In this document: one piece after another, positions 8,462 to 17,557 of the stretch
Layout of the letters: the number at the start of each line of letters is the position of its first letter
How positions within the stretch are numbered: the first letter of the stretch is position 1
Assembly (NCBI GenBank): GCA_964495885.1
Contig: CAZBWO010000007.1
Span: forward strand, 75,750 to 139,749
Reading direction: 5' to 3'
DNA length: 64,000 nucleotides
DNA from: PALG01 sp964495885
GTDB lineage: Bacteria > Bacteroidota > Bacteroidia > Flavobacteriales > Flavobacteriaceae
Translations under genes and position numbers: made by a program
Notes under the pieces: model-generated
Database searches by the model: none
Seen by the model: only the letters and a program-made list of their open reading frames with translations
Told to the model about the DNA's origin: nothing

Positions 8462-9108
8462 TGTTGTTTCGTAAAAAACATAAGAATAAAATATTTTGTA
8501 TAGGTGCTAGTAAAACAGGGACTACATCTGTAGAAAAGGCCTTGAAGGATTTTGGTTATGTCATGGGAAACCAACCAAAAGCAGAGCTATTAGTGGAAGA
8601 ATATGCGCAAAGGAACTTCAAAGCAATTATCGATTTCTGTAAAACCGCCGATGCTTTTCAGGATGCGCCATTTTGTTTTCAGCATACGTTTATGGCTTTA
8701 GAGCAATATTTTACAAATGCCCTGTTTATCCTTACCGTAAGGGACAGCGATGAGCAATGGTACCAATCATTGGTGAAGTTTCACTCTAAAATGTTTGCCG
8801 ATGGCAATCGGGTGCCTACTTGGGAAGATTTAAAGAAGGCTCCTTATCGGTATGAAGGCTATGCGGCAGACGTCCGTAAAAAAGTATTCGGTATTCAGGA
8901 AAATGAACCTCCATACCATGAAGAAAAATTAAAAGCCTATTACAACACCCACAATGCAGCCGTAGTAGATTACTTCAAACATAAAGAGAATCTGCTGGTG
9001 CTTAATGTGGCAGAAGACCAATCCTATCAAAAATTATGTGGTTTCTTAGGAAAGAAGCCTTTATACGAAGATTTTCCGTGGGAGAATAAAACCAGTGAGA
9101 TCAAATGA
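8461..9108 (+). CDS. Sulfotransferase-like protein
   Basis: P-loop protein of 215 residues. The N-terminal IGASKTGTTSVEKALKDFG is the 5'-phosphosulfate (PSB) loop, and ALFILTVRDSDEQWYQSLV is the 3'-phosphate (PB) strand and helix. It is predicted to transfer sulfate from PAPS to a sugar. It starts on the last base of the Wzt stop codon and overlaps the following aminotransferase by 4 nt, so it belongs to the same transcript. First of five sulfotransferase-like genes in the locus. Confidence 0.8.
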   Translation: MLFRKKHKNKIFCIGASKTGTTSVEKALKDFGYVMGNQPKAELLVEEYAQRNFKAIIDFCKTADAFQDAPFCFQHTFMALEQYFTNALFILTVRDSDEQWYQSLVKFHSKMFADGNRVPTWEDLKKAPYRYEGYAADVRKKVFGIQENEPPYHEEKLKAYYNTHNAAVVDYFKHKENLLVLNVAEDQSYQKLCGFLGKKPLYEDFPWENKTSEIK

Positions 9109-10166
9109 TACACGTTACCAAAACATTTTTACCTCCCCAAGAGGAATACCAGGCAATCGTAAATAGAGCCTGGGAAAAGGGATGGGTCACCAATAGGGGT
9201 GATTTGGTAAAGGAGTTGGAACAAAAGGTCCAAACGTATTTAAATTCTCCCCCATTAATCGCAATGACCAATGGGACATTGCCCATTCAGATTGCTATCA
9301 AGGCATTGGGTTTACAAGGCGAAATCATTACAACACCTTTTAGTTACGTGGCAACTACTTCCAGCATTGCTTGGGAAGGGTGCACCCCTGTTTTTGTAGA
9401 TATTCATCCAGCATACCTCACCATAGACGAAAAAAAAATTGAAGCAGCCATTACCCCAAAAACAACTGCGATTTTAGCAACACATGTCTTTGGAAATCCT
9501 TGTCATATAGAAGAAATTACCCGCATTGCCCAAAAGCACAACCTAAAAGTGATCTATGATGCGGCTCATTGTTTTGGGGTATCCTACAAGGGGCAATCCA
9601 TTTTTAGCTATGGGGATGCGAGTACCTGTAGTTTTCATGCTACCAAACTATTCCATACAGGGGAGGGCGGAGCGTTATTTACTACAGATGAAGCATTCAT
9701 GGAACGGGTTTTTTCCTATCATAATTTTGGGCACAAAGGAACAGAAGATTTTCAAGGCTTGGGCATTAATGCTAAAATGAGTGAATTACATGCGGCTATG
9801 GGATTGGCAGTTCTTCCATATATGGAAACTATTTTGGCACACCGCCGGAAGGCAATTGCCTATTATGATCAAAAATTGGCCAACAGAAGGGCCTTAAAGA
9901 TTAGGGAAGGCACCCAATGGAATTATGCCTATTACCCCATTCTTTTCAAGTCGGAAGTAGCCCTTTTAAAAGCACAGGAAGCGTTTCACGCACATAATAT
10001 CTACCCAAGGCGGTACTTTTATCCCAGCCTGCACTATTTGCCTTATGTAGCTGCTTGTGAGATGCCCATTGCTCAGGATATAGCTACACGTATCCTATGT
10101 TTGCCTTTGTCACATGACATTACTACAGAAGAGCAAGACCAAATCTTAAAAATATTGGGGGTATGA
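9105..10166 (+). CDS. DegT/DnrJ/EryC1 nucleotide-sugar aminotransferase
   Basis: PLP-dependent aminotransferase of 353 residues that aminates a keto-sugar nucleotide. The PLP lysine is in SFHATKLFHTGEGG (about residue 184). The PLP aspartate precedes it in YDAAHCFG, and the FSYVATTSSI block is typical of the DegT fold. With the WbqC, methyltransferase and acyltransferase genes that follow, it looks like a module for an N-acylated amino-deoxy sugar (VioA/FdtB-like chemistry). The exact sugar is not visible and no nucleotide-sugar 4,6-dehydratase is present in the window. ATGA overlap with the upstream gene. Confidence 0.9.
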   Translation: MIHVTKTFLPPQEEYQAIVNRAWEKGWVTNRGDLVKELEQKVQTYLNSPPLIAMTNGTLPIQIAIKALGLQGEIITTPFSYVATTSSIAWEGCTPVFVDIHPAYLTIDEKKIEAAITPKTTAILATHVFGNPCHIEEITRIAQKHNLKVIYDAAHCFGVSYKGQSIFSYGDASTCSFHATKLFHTGEGGALFTTDEAFMERVFSYHNFGHKGTEDFQGLGINAKMSELHAAMGLAVLPYMETILAHRRKAIAYYDQKLANRRALKIREGTQWNYAYYPILFKSEVALLKAQEAFHAHNIYPRRYFYPSLHYLPYVAACEMPIAQDIATRILCLPLSHDITTEEQDQILKILGV

Positions 10167-10870
10167 GCAATTCCATTGCCATCATGCAACCCTATGTATT
10201 TCCCTATATAGGATATTTCCAATTAGTCCACGCCGTAGATGTTTTTGTCTTTTATGATGATGTGAATTTTATCAAACGGGGGTGGATCAACAGAAACAGA
10301 CTTTGGGTTAATGAGCAGGAATATTTATTTAGTGTCCCATTGCAAGGTGCTTCCCAAAATAAACTGATTCATGAAATCCCTTTGGCGTGGGATGATAAAT
10401 GGAAAGTACAATTCCTGCAAACGGTCACTGAACAATATAGAAAAGCCCCCTGTTTTGAAACGGTATTTCCAATGCTTCAAAACCTATTGGAAAAGTCCTA
10501 TGATTCCATTGCACAATTAGCGATGGCGAGTGTTCGGGAAATCGCAGCGTACCTTGGGCTACAAACCCTTTTTGAAATAAGTTCTGAAAAATATGCAGCT
10601 TCCAAGGGAATGGAGAGAGCAGATAGATTGATAGTTATTGCAAAGGAGAGCGGTTGTAAACAGTATATTAATCCAATGGGAGGAAAGGATTTGTATGAAA
10701 AAGCGTATTTTTCAGCAAATGGAATTACTTTGAAGTTTATGAAAAACAGTTTACTTCCTTATCAACGTTTTGATAAGAAAAGTGAAGTAGGATTATCAAT
10801 AATTGATGTGCTAATGTTTAATAAAGTAGAAAAAGTAATTACCTTGTTGGAAGAATATTCACTAGAATAA
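10163..10870 (+). CDS. WbqC-family protein
   Basis: Protein of 235 residues with the characteristic WbqC start IAIMQPYVFPYIGYFQLV and the block FYDDVNFIKRGWINRN. The family occurs in O-antigen and glycan clusters and is often next to DegT aminotransferases. Its reaction is not settled; roles in amino-sugar N-acylation have been suggested from context. It overlaps the aminotransferase by 4 nt (ATGA), which supports joint function. Confidence 0.85.
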   Translation: MSNSIAIMQPYVFPYIGYFQLVHAVDVFVFYDDVNFIKRGWINRNRLWVNEQEYLFSVPLQGASQNKLIHEIPLAWDDKWKVQFLQTVTEQYRKAPCFETVFPMLQNLLEKSYDSIAQLAMASVREIAAYLGLQTLFEISSEKYAASKGMERADRLIVIAKESGCKQYINPMGGKDLYEKAYFSANGITLKFMKNSLLPYQRFDKKSEVGLSIIDVLMFNKVEKVITLLEEYSLE

Positions 10871-10874
10871 GAAG

Positions 10875-11504
10875 ATGGATAAAAAATATTTGAATATCGT
10901 TAAACACTATGAGTCATGTCTGGAGAAATATGGAGATACTCATAAAGGTGTAGACTGGCCCAATAAAGAGGATGCAGTTACCAGATATCAAATTATGCTT
11001 GAAGTGATTAGGGAGCAGAGTAATGTATCGCTGTTGGATTTTGGATGCGGTACAGGGCACCTACTCGAATATATTTTAAACCAATATGATAATTTTGAAA
11101 ATATCGGATATCAAGGTTTGGATATTTCAGAACAATACATAGAAATTGCACGAAAAAAATTTCCAGAGTATAAGTTTTATCAGTTGGACATTTTCGATAA
11201 AGGGCCACAAAACCTTGGGCATATTGATTACACCATTATGAATGGGGTTTTTACAGAGAAAAGAGAGTTGTCTTTTGATGAAATGTGGGATTATTTTCAG
11301 GAATTGGTTTCTTTGGTTTTTGATTATTCCAAAAAAGGAATTGCATTTAATGTAATGTCTAAGGCTGTAGATTGGGAACGGGAAGACCTATTTCATTTGC
11401 CTACAGATTTATTAATTGACTTTTTAACCAAGAAGTTATCTAGGAATTTTATCATTAGAAATGACTATGGATTGTATGAATATACAGTCTATTTATATAA
11501 GTAA
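10875..11504 (+). CDS. Class I SAM-dependent methyltransferase
   Basis: Protein of 209 residues with SAM motif I VSLLDFGCGTGHLLEYI (about residues 51-67) and motif II GYQGLDISEQYIEIA. It probably methylates a sugar or its acyl chain. Transfer of a terminal methyl group would be one way to produce the end signal read by the Wzt C-terminal domain, but that is inference. The gene begins 4 nt after wbqC and ends just before the acyltransferase. From here to about 14000 the DNA is visibly richer in A and T than the flanking genes. Confidence 0.85.
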   Translation: MDKKYLNIVKHYESCLEKYGDTHKGVDWPNKEDAVTRYQIMLEVIREQSNVSLLDFGCGTGHLLEYILNQYDNFENIGYQGLDISEQYIEIARKKFPEYKFYQLDIFDKGPQNLGHIDYTIMNGVFTEKRELSFDEMWDYFQELVSLVFDYSKKGIAFNVMSKAVDWEREDLFHLPTDLLIDFLTKKLSRNFIIRNDYGLYEYTVYLYK

Positions 11505-11511
11505 TAATAGT

Positions 11512-12171
11512 ATGGCGAAAGTAATCATATTTGGGACGAATGATCTGGCAGAATTAGCGCATTTTTATCTTACGGAAGATTCCCAACATGAAGTAATTGG
11601 ATTTACAGTTCATGAAGCTTACAAGAGCATAGATACCTTTAAAGGATTACCTGTTGTTACTTTTGAAGCACTCAATGAAGACTTTCCTCCAACAGAATAT
11701 CATTTGTTTGCCCCAATGATTGGAACTAAAATGAATCAATTACGCGCAGGAATATACAATGAAGGTAAAGAAAAGGGGTATGATTTTATTAGTTACATCA
11801 GCAGTAAAGCAACACATTTTAATAATGAAATAGGTGAGAATTGTTTTATTTTGGAAGATAATACCATTCAGCCTTTTACTAAGATTGGAAATAATGTGGT
11901 GTTATGGAGTGGCAACCATATTGGCCACCATGGTGAAATTAAAGACCATGTATTTTTTACCTCCCATGTTGTTATGTCTGGACATTGTATTATTGAGCCC
12001 TACTGTTTTTTAGGAGTAAACAGTACACTACGGGATGGATGCCATTTAGCAAAAGGAACTTTGGTAGCAATGGGTGCTAGTATAACTAAAAAAGAAACGA
12101 AGGAATGGGGTGTGTATATGGGGAATCCTGCCATTTTAAAAGAAGGAAGAAAAAGTGATGAGGTTTTTTAA
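11512..12171 (+). CDS. NeuD/PglD-like sugar acyltransferase (left-handed beta helix)
   Basis: Protein of 219 residues with a Rossmann-like N-terminus (KVIIFGTNDLAELAHFYL) and a hexapeptide-repeat C-terminal half (NNVVLWSGNHIGHHGEI, HVVMSGHCIIEP, GTLVAMGASI). This is the layout of PglD, NeuD and VioB-type acetyltransferases, which use acetyl-CoA on a 4-amino or other amino sugar. The histidine in SGNHIGHHG is in the position of the catalytic base. ATG at 11512 is chosen because homologues begin with the Rossmann strand; an in-frame ATG at 11461 would overlap the methyltransferase. It fits as the N-acylation step after the DegT enzyme. Confidence 0.88.
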   Translation: MAKVIIFGTNDLAELAHFYLTEDSQHEVIGFTVHEAYKSIDTFKGLPVVTFEALNEDFPPTEYHLFAPMIGTKMNQLRAGIYNEGKEKGYDFISYISSKATHFNNEIGENCFILEDNTIQPFTKIGNNVVLWSGNHIGHHGEIKDHVFFTSHVVMSGHCIIEPYCFLGVNSTLRDGCHLAKGTLVAMGASITKKETKEWGVYMGNPAILKEGRKSDEVF

Positions 12172-12173
12172 TC

Positions 12174-13109
12174 ATGGAGCAAAAATGGACTAAAGAAGGG
12201 ATAATTTATAAGGTAGATGGTACTTTCCATTGGAATAAGTCTCATGCTCAAGTTCCTGTAGTCGATATTCTTCAGGATGGTATTCTTAGGATTTATTATG
12301 CTACAAGGGACTATAAGGGGTTAAGTAGAACAAGTTATATTGAGACGCAAGCGCATGCCCCTAATAAAGTTACCTATGTCCACGATTTACCCCTACTTGA
12401 ACTAGGGCCTGTTGGCTCTTTTGATGATTCAGGAATTATGCCTACTAGTATTTTAAATATAGACGCCACTACCAAATATTTATATTATATAGGTTGGACC
12501 ACCAGAAAAACTGTACCATATAGCAATGCAATAGGTTTAGCGATAAGTAAGGATGGTGGAAGAACTTTTAAAAAATATGCTTCGGGCCCAATAATTGGAG
12601 TTGGTCCTAAAGAACCTTTTTTCACTGGAACTTGCAATGTGATAAAAAATGGGAAAGAGTATGTGGCATATTATTTAAGCTGTCTAGGTTGGGAAGAAAC
12701 TAAGGGAAAGTTAGAACCAAAATACGATATAAAAATAGCAACTTCTTTAGATGCAATTAATTGGCAAATAGATGGAAAAGTTGCTATTGCCCTAGAAAAA
12801 GGAGAGGGAGGCATTGCTAGTGCTTCAGTGTTAGAATATCAATCCAAATATTATATGTGGTACTCGGTTAGAGGGGATAAGGAGTATAGAACAAACCCAA
12901 GTCAAACCTATCGAATTGGTTTTGCGGAAAGTGATGATGGGTATATTTGGAGACGAATAAATAATACTCTTTTACCATTAGGAAAGGATTGGGATAGTGA
13001 AATGCTTGCCTACCCTAATGTGGTACAACACTCCAATAGGTTAATAATGTTTTATAACGGAAATGGTTTTGGTAAAAGTGGCTTTGGCTATGCTACTTGC
13101 AAAATTTAA
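12174..13109 (+). CDS. Five-bladed beta-propeller protein (GH43/GH130-like fold)
   Basis: Protein of 311 residues without a signal peptide. It shows repeated propeller-blade signatures: ILRIYYATRD, YLYYIGWTTR, KEYVAYYLSC, KYYMWYSVRG and RLIMFYNGNG. FDDSGIMPTSIL and FFTGTCNV lie near blade edges where GH43/GH130 and related enzymes place acidic residues. The fold covers glycosidases, phosphorylases and inverting mannosyltransferases. Because it is cytoplasmic and inside an amino-sugar module, a biosynthetic role is more likely than degradation; this is inference. Starts 3 nt after the acyltransferase gene. Confidence 0.7.
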   Translation: MEQKWTKEGIIYKVDGTFHWNKSHAQVPVVDILQDGILRIYYATRDYKGLSRTSYIETQAHAPNKVTYVHDLPLLELGPVGSFDDSGIMPTSILNIDATTKYLYYIGWTTRKTVPYSNAIGLAISKDGGRTFKKYASGPIIGVGPKEPFFTGTCNVIKNGKEYVAYYLSCLGWEETKGKLEPKYDIKIATSLDAINWQIDGKVAIALEKGEGGIASASVLEYQSKYYMWYSVRGDKEYRTNPSQTYRIGFAESDDGYIWRRINNTLLPLGKDWDSEMLAYPNVVQHSNRLIMFYNGNGFGKSGFGYATCKI

Positions 13110-13161
13110 AAAATAGTATTGAATAAAATTAAGGTGTTTAGAGACTATTTTAAAAGTGAAA

Positions 13162-13998
13162 ATGGAAGATAAACCACTAGTATCTATTTGGATGGTTACG
13201 TATAACCATGAAAACTATATAGAACAATCTATAAATTCAATTCTTGCTCAAAAAACAAATTTTAAATATAAATTATTTATTGGCGATGATAAATCAATAG
13301 ATCGTACTGCAGAAATTTGTATTGATTATCAAAGAAAATTCCCTAATAAAATTGAAGTTTTTGTAAATGAAACAAATGTAGGTCCAAACCTAAACGCAAT
13401 CAATATATACAACGCTTGTTTAAATAGTGGTGCAAAATACATGGCACTTTGTGAAGGGGATGATTATTGGATTGACCCTTTAAAACTACAAAAACAAGTA
13501 GATTTTCTGGAACAGCATTCAGATTTTACAATCTGTTTCCACGACGTGAAGATTTACCATCAGGAATCCCGTTCTTTAGAAGAGGATACTATTACCAAAG
13601 AAGTACCGCAGGAAACTTCAATCATAGATTTAGCCAAACGGAATTATATACACACTCCTACGGTAATGGTAAAGAATAATTTTACGCTCCCAAAGTGGTT
13701 TGCAAAGGTTCCTCTTGGGGACTGGAGTTTATACATGATAGTGGCAAGGAACGGAAAGATTAAAAAACTTAATGAAGCAATGGCTGTATATAGGATGCAT
13801 CACAAAAGCTCTTGGTCTTCCAAAGACCCTAGCGTAAGGGATAAAAAAACTATTGAAACCATTAAAATCCACCTGAAAGAGGGGAGCTATGCCAAAGAGG
13901 TAAAACATGTGTTGCAATACAGAATAGCAAATAGCAAGCCTTCTGTTGAATACCCTGGAAAGTATTTTCTCAAGCGAATTGGGAAGTTCTTCAAATAA
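13162..13998 (+). CDS. GT2 family glycosyltransferase
   Basis: GT-A fold transferase of about 278 residues. VSIWMVTYNHENYIEQSI opens the nucleotide-binding domain, and LCEGDDYWIDP carries the metal-binding DD. The C-terminal part includes TPTVMVKNNF and a YRMHHKSSW block. It transfers one sugar from an NDP donor to the lipid-linked repeat unit in the cytoplasm. ATG at 13162 is preferred; a GTG two codons earlier is possible. The gene is AT-rich like the four genes before it. Confidence 0.88.
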   Translation: MEDKPLVSIWMVTYNHENYIEQSINSILAQKTNFKYKLFIGDDKSIDRTAEICIDYQRKFPNKIEVFVNETNVGPNLNAINIYNACLNSGAKYMALCEGDDYWIDPLKLQKQVDFLEQHSDFTICFHDVKIYHQESRSLEEDTITKEVPQETSIIDLAKRNYIHTPTVMVKNNFTLPKWFAKVPLGDWSLYMIVARNGKIKKLNEAMAVYRMHHKSSWSSKDPSVRDKKTIETIKIHLKEGSYAKEVKHVLQYRIANSKPSVEYPGKYFLKRIGKFFK

Positions 13999-14040
13999 AT
14001 TGGTATAGATAAAGACGGTATTTTAAATTAAATAGGATTC

Positions 14041-14799
14041 ATGAAAAAACAAGACCCCAAACATTTAATTTTTCTCCATTTGCCCAAAAATGGTGGATCT
14101 ACCATACAATCCATCCTCAATAGGATATTTAAAAAAGAGGAAACCTTTACGGTCCATTGGGTAGGCACCAAAGGAAACCTTCAGGATTTTATTGAGATGG
14201 ATGCTAGTGAGAGGGAAAAAATCAAACTCTTAAAAGGACACTTTGGTTTTGGATTGGATCAACATTTTCAGCAAGACACCACCTATTTTACGTTTTTAAG
14301 AAGACCCGAAGAAAGAATCATCTCCTTCTACTATTATGTGAAAAGAAGTAAACGAAATCGCCTATATCAAATGGTTCAGGAAGGAAACATGTCTTTTAGG
14401 GATTTTGTGGAATTGGATGATAAGGATGGGAATAACGGACAAATTAGAAAACTATCTGGGATCAATTCAGATGAAACGTCCATGTTGGACACAGCCAGAA
14501 AAAACATAGAAGGGTTTTTCCCAGTAGTGGGAATCCAAGAATTGTTTGATGAATCACTAATTGTATTGGCGTATCATTTTTCATGGCCCATGCCATTTTA
14601 TAAGACAAAGAATGTGTCTAAGAATAAAAAGGAAGTTTCCCAAGAAGACAGGGATTTATTGGCCCAAAGAAACCAAGGAGACATTGCTCTTTATGAGGAA
14701 ATGCGTGCTAGGCTGGAACAACAAATGAAAGAAATTCCCTTTTTTAAACTAAGGCTTTTTACCCTACGTATCATCAATAAAATCATTAGTATCTTTTAA
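14041..14799 (+). CDS. Sulfotransferase family 2-like protein
   Basis: Protein of 252 residues resembling heparan/chondroitin-type carbohydrate sulfotransferases. The PAPS 5'-phosphosulfate loop is FLHLPKNGGSTIQSIL (about residues 10-25). The 3'-phosphate region is YFTFLRRPEERIISFYYYV. It probably adds sulfate to a sugar of the repeat unit. In bacteria such genes are seen mainly in marine polysaccharide loci. Followed 14 nt later by a glycosyltransferase. Confidence 0.85.
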   Translation: MKKQDPKHLIFLHLPKNGGSTIQSILNRIFKKEETFTVHWVGTKGNLQDFIEMDASEREKIKLLKGHFGFGLDQHFQQDTTYFTFLRRPEERIISFYYYVKRSKRNRLYQMVQEGNMSFRDFVELDDKDGNNGQIRKLSGINSDETSMLDTARKNIEGFFPVVGIQELFDESLIVLAYHFSWPMPFYKTKNVSKNKKEVSQEDRDLLAQRNQGDIALYEEMRARLEQQMKEIPFFKLRLFTLRIINKIISIF

Positions 14800-14813
14800 A
14801 CAATGCATTAGGT

Positions 14814-15734
14814 TTGTCATTAGTTTCGGTCATACTTCCCAATTATAATCATGCGCCTTTTTTAGAGCAGCGCATAGCCTCTATTATTGGGCAAACCCAT
14901 CAAGAAATAGAACTCATCATACTAGACGATGCGTCTACAGATGATAGCCGTAAAATCTTAGAACAATACCGAAGGCATCCCAAGGTGGCTCATATTGTGT
15001 ACAATGAGCATAATAGCGGTAGCCCCTTTTCCCAATGGAAAAAAGGACTAGCACTTGCTACTGGGGAATATATTTGGATTGCCGAAAGCGATGATGATGC
15101 CGCACCAACTCTTTTGGAAACCTTGCTGCCACTTTTTAAGGATGGTGTAGGTCTAGCCTATGTACAAACGATAGATGTAGATAGTGAGGGCAAGGAACTA
15201 TTGCACAGGGCAACCTATACCAAAGAGTTTGTGCCCAATGTTTGGGAGCAGGATTTTAGGATGGAAGGAAAAGCATTTGTAGAAAACTATTTGCTGGTAA
15301 AAAATGTGATTCCCAATGCCAGTGCGGTAGTATTCAAAAAATCATTGGTTTCGTCCGATGTTTTCAAGACATCCCTGTTAAATATGAGAATGTGTGGGGA
15401 TTGGTGGTTTTGGATACAGCTTTGCCAAGCTACGAACATTGCATTTACAGCAACTCCCTTAAATTATTTTAGAAACCATAGCACCGTTACCAGAAAACAC
15501 AATACCAAGGCTAAAAAGAAACAGCGATTGGTAGAGGAATATACACTTCGGAAAAATAGTTATGAATCAAATCACTGGTCCCATCAAAAAATGGAACGAA
15601 AATTATACCATAAGTGGTTTCGGTTGCATGGGCTTTCTGCTATCTTTACCAAATCATTTTATCAAATAAAAAATATCCAAAATGGAAAACCTTTAGTAGT
15701 TGCGTTTTTAAAAAGTAAACTACGGAAGAACTAA
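14814..15734 (+). CDS. GT2 family glycosyltransferase
   Basis: 306 residues; MSLVSVILPNYNHAPFLEQ begins the GT-A domain, DDASTDDS the donor region, and WIAESDDDA the metal site. TTG at 14814 is the only plausible start, as the ATG at 14803 runs straight into a stop. The C-terminus is basic and may touch the membrane (KKKQRLVEEY onward). Confidence 0.88.
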   Translation: MSLVSVILPNYNHAPFLEQRIASIIGQTHQEIELIILDDASTDDSRKILEQYRRHPKVAHIVYNEHNSGSPFSQWKKGLALATGEYIWIAESDDDAAPTLLETLLPLFKDGVGLAYVQTIDVDSEGKELLHRATYTKEFVPNVWEQDFRMEGKAFVENYLLVKNVIPNASAVVFKKSLVSSDVFKTSLLNMRMCGDWWFWIQLCQATNIAFTATPLNYFRNHSTVTRKHNTKAKKKQRLVEEYTLRKNSYESNHWSHQKMERKLYHKWFRLHGLSAIFTKSFYQIKNIQNGKPLVVAFLKSKLRKN

Positions 15735-15758
15735 AGCTTTCTTTTTTAAAACTAGCAT

Positions 15759-16451
15759 ATGGTTATTGGAAATGGCCTCATGGCAAAGACATTCGAAGCA
15801 TATAAAACAAACCCCAATGTGGTTGTTTTTGCTTCGGGAGTCTCCAATTCCACTACCACAGATCCACAGGAATTCAAAAGGGAACAAGAACTACTGGAAG
15901 AAACTCTTCGCAAGTATCCAACACAGCTTTTGGTGTATTTCAGTACCTGTAGCATTACAGATAAAAGTGTAAATGCAAACCCTTACGTGCTGCACAAATT
16001 GGCCATGGAAACCTTCTTGGAAACCAATGCACAACAATACCTCATATGCAGGGTTTCTAATGTGGTAGGGCCTACTGGAAACCCAAATACCATTGTTCCT
16101 TTTCTAGTTGATGCCATTCAAAAGAACACCCAAATCCAACTTTGGAAGTATGCAGAACGCAACCTTATAGACTGTGAGGATGTAGCCATAATCGTGAGCC
16201 AATTATTGGAACAAGGAACTACCAATACGATAGTGAATATTGCCAACCCAGAACATATCACCATTCCAGCCTTGGTAGCACTTATTGAATCCCATCTGGA
16301 TACAAAAGGAACCTACGAATGGATAGAAAAAGGGAATCCACTTCATATAGATACTGCTGCAATAAATGAGATGTGGGAGAAAACAGTGTTGCAAAAAGGT
16401 GCAGGAATATCGTATATTAAGCAGCTGTTAAACAAGTATTATCGCTCGTGA
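15759..16451 (+). CDS. Short NAD(P)-dependent epimerase/dehydratase-family protein
   Basis: SDR-type protein of 230 residues, shorter than the usual 310-330. The N-terminal VIGNGLMAKTF replaces the canonical GxxGxxG, and FASGVSNS follows. The active-site serine region YFSTCSI and the NPYVLHKLAME Tyr-x3-Lys are both present, so it may be an active reductase, epimerase or dehydratase on a nucleotide sugar. The substrate is unknown. The stop overlaps the GTG of the next gene (GTGA). Confidence 0.75.
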   Translation: MVIGNGLMAKTFEAYKTNPNVVVFASGVSNSTTTDPQEFKREQELLEETLRKYPTQLLVYFSTCSITDKSVNANPYVLHKLAMETFLETNAQQYLICRVSNVVGPTGNPNTIVPFLVDAIQKNTQIQLWKYAERNLIDCEDVAIIVSQLLEQGTTNTIVNIANPEHITIPALVALIESHLDTKGTYEWIEKGNPLHIDTAAINEMWEKTVLQKGAGISYIKQLLNKYYRS

Positions 16452-17557
16452 AGATCGCCATCCTTACCCCCAATAAAGAAGCGCATACAGAAACGTTTAT
16501 TCAAAACCATATACAGCATTTGCCTTTCCAAAAGGTAGTGGTCTATGGAGGAAAGTTTCCGTATGTTTCAGATGACATGCAGCCCACCTCCAAACAACAA
16601 CGGGCTCATAAGCTGAAAGGTTTTCTTCGTAAAGCTCTTGGTAAAAAAACCACCTCCTTCAAAGAATCCCAATTACGTAAAATTCTAAGAAAGGAGCAGG
16701 TAAAGGTGGTGTTTGCAGAGTATCTTTCAACGGGTGCAGAAGTGGTAGAAGTATGTAGGGATATGCAAATCCCCTTAGTTGCAATCGCATTGGGATATGA
16801 AATTAGTGTCTATCATATCATTGAAAAATATACCGAAAAATACAAAGCACTATTTCAATATGCGCAGAAATTGGTGGTGGTGTCAAGGCACATGACACAA
16901 AACATGACCCACTTGGGCTGTGATCCTCAAAAAATTGTATACTCCCCAGCGGGTCCTTCGGAAGCCTTCTTTCAACTAACTCCTTCTTCCCAAGAGAAGC
17001 AAATACTGGCTATTGGCCGATTTGTAGAAAAGAAGGCCCCTCATATTACCATTATGGCTTTTCAGAAAGTCTTGGAAAAACATCCTGATGCAACATTGGT
17101 CATGGCCGGTGACGGTCCGCTATGGCAGGTATGTAAGGATTTGGTGCAATTTTTCAATATTGGGGATTCGGTCCAATTTTTAGGGAGAATTACCCAAGAA
17201 CAACAACAGGAATTGTTTAAAGCATCCTACCTTTTTGTACAACATTCCAGGGTGACCCAAAGGGGGGATAGTGAAGGGACTCCTGTAGTTATTTTGGAAG
17301 CTAGCGCTGCTGGTTTACCAGTAGTTGCTACACTACATGCAGGAATACCAGATGTGATTGTTCAAGGCGAAACAGGGCTTTTAAGTGAAGAAGGGGAGGT
17401 AGATGCCATGGCAGCTAATCTAATCCAACTATTGGAAAACAAGCCAATGGCTGAAAGTATGGGGGCAAAAGGAAAGCAACATACCAAAGCACATTTTTCA
17501 CTGCAAAAACATATCAACGACCTAGCTACCGTATTGAAAGAAGCAAGTTCTGCCTAA
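16448..17557 (+). CDS. GT4 family glycosyltransferase
   Basis: GT-B fold retaining transferase of 369 residues. The Rossmann C-domain starts near ILAIGRFVEKKAPHI. The donor site is in HSRVTQRGDSEGTPVVILEA (the GT4 E-x7-E region), followed by ASAAGLPVVAT. GTG start at 16448 overlaps the stop of the previous gene, and the stop overlaps the next ATG (TAATG). Confidence 0.9.
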   Translation: MKIAILTPNKEAHTETFIQNHIQHLPFQKVVVYGGKFPYVSDDMQPTSKQQRAHKLKGFLRKALGKKTTSFKESQLRKILRKEQVKVVFAEYLSTGAEVVEVCRDMQIPLVAIALGYEISVYHIIEKYTEKYKALFQYAQKLVVVSRHMTQNMTHLGCDPQKIVYSPAGPSEAFFQLTPSSQEKQILAIGRFVEKKAPHITIMAFQKVLEKHPDATLVMAGDGPLWQVCKDLVQFFNIGDSVQFLGRITQEQQQELFKASYLFVQHSRVTQRGDSEGTPVVILEASAAGLPVVATLHAGIPDVIVQGETGLLSEEGEVDAMAANLIQLLENKPMAESMGAKGKQHTKAHFSLQKHINDLATVLKEASSA

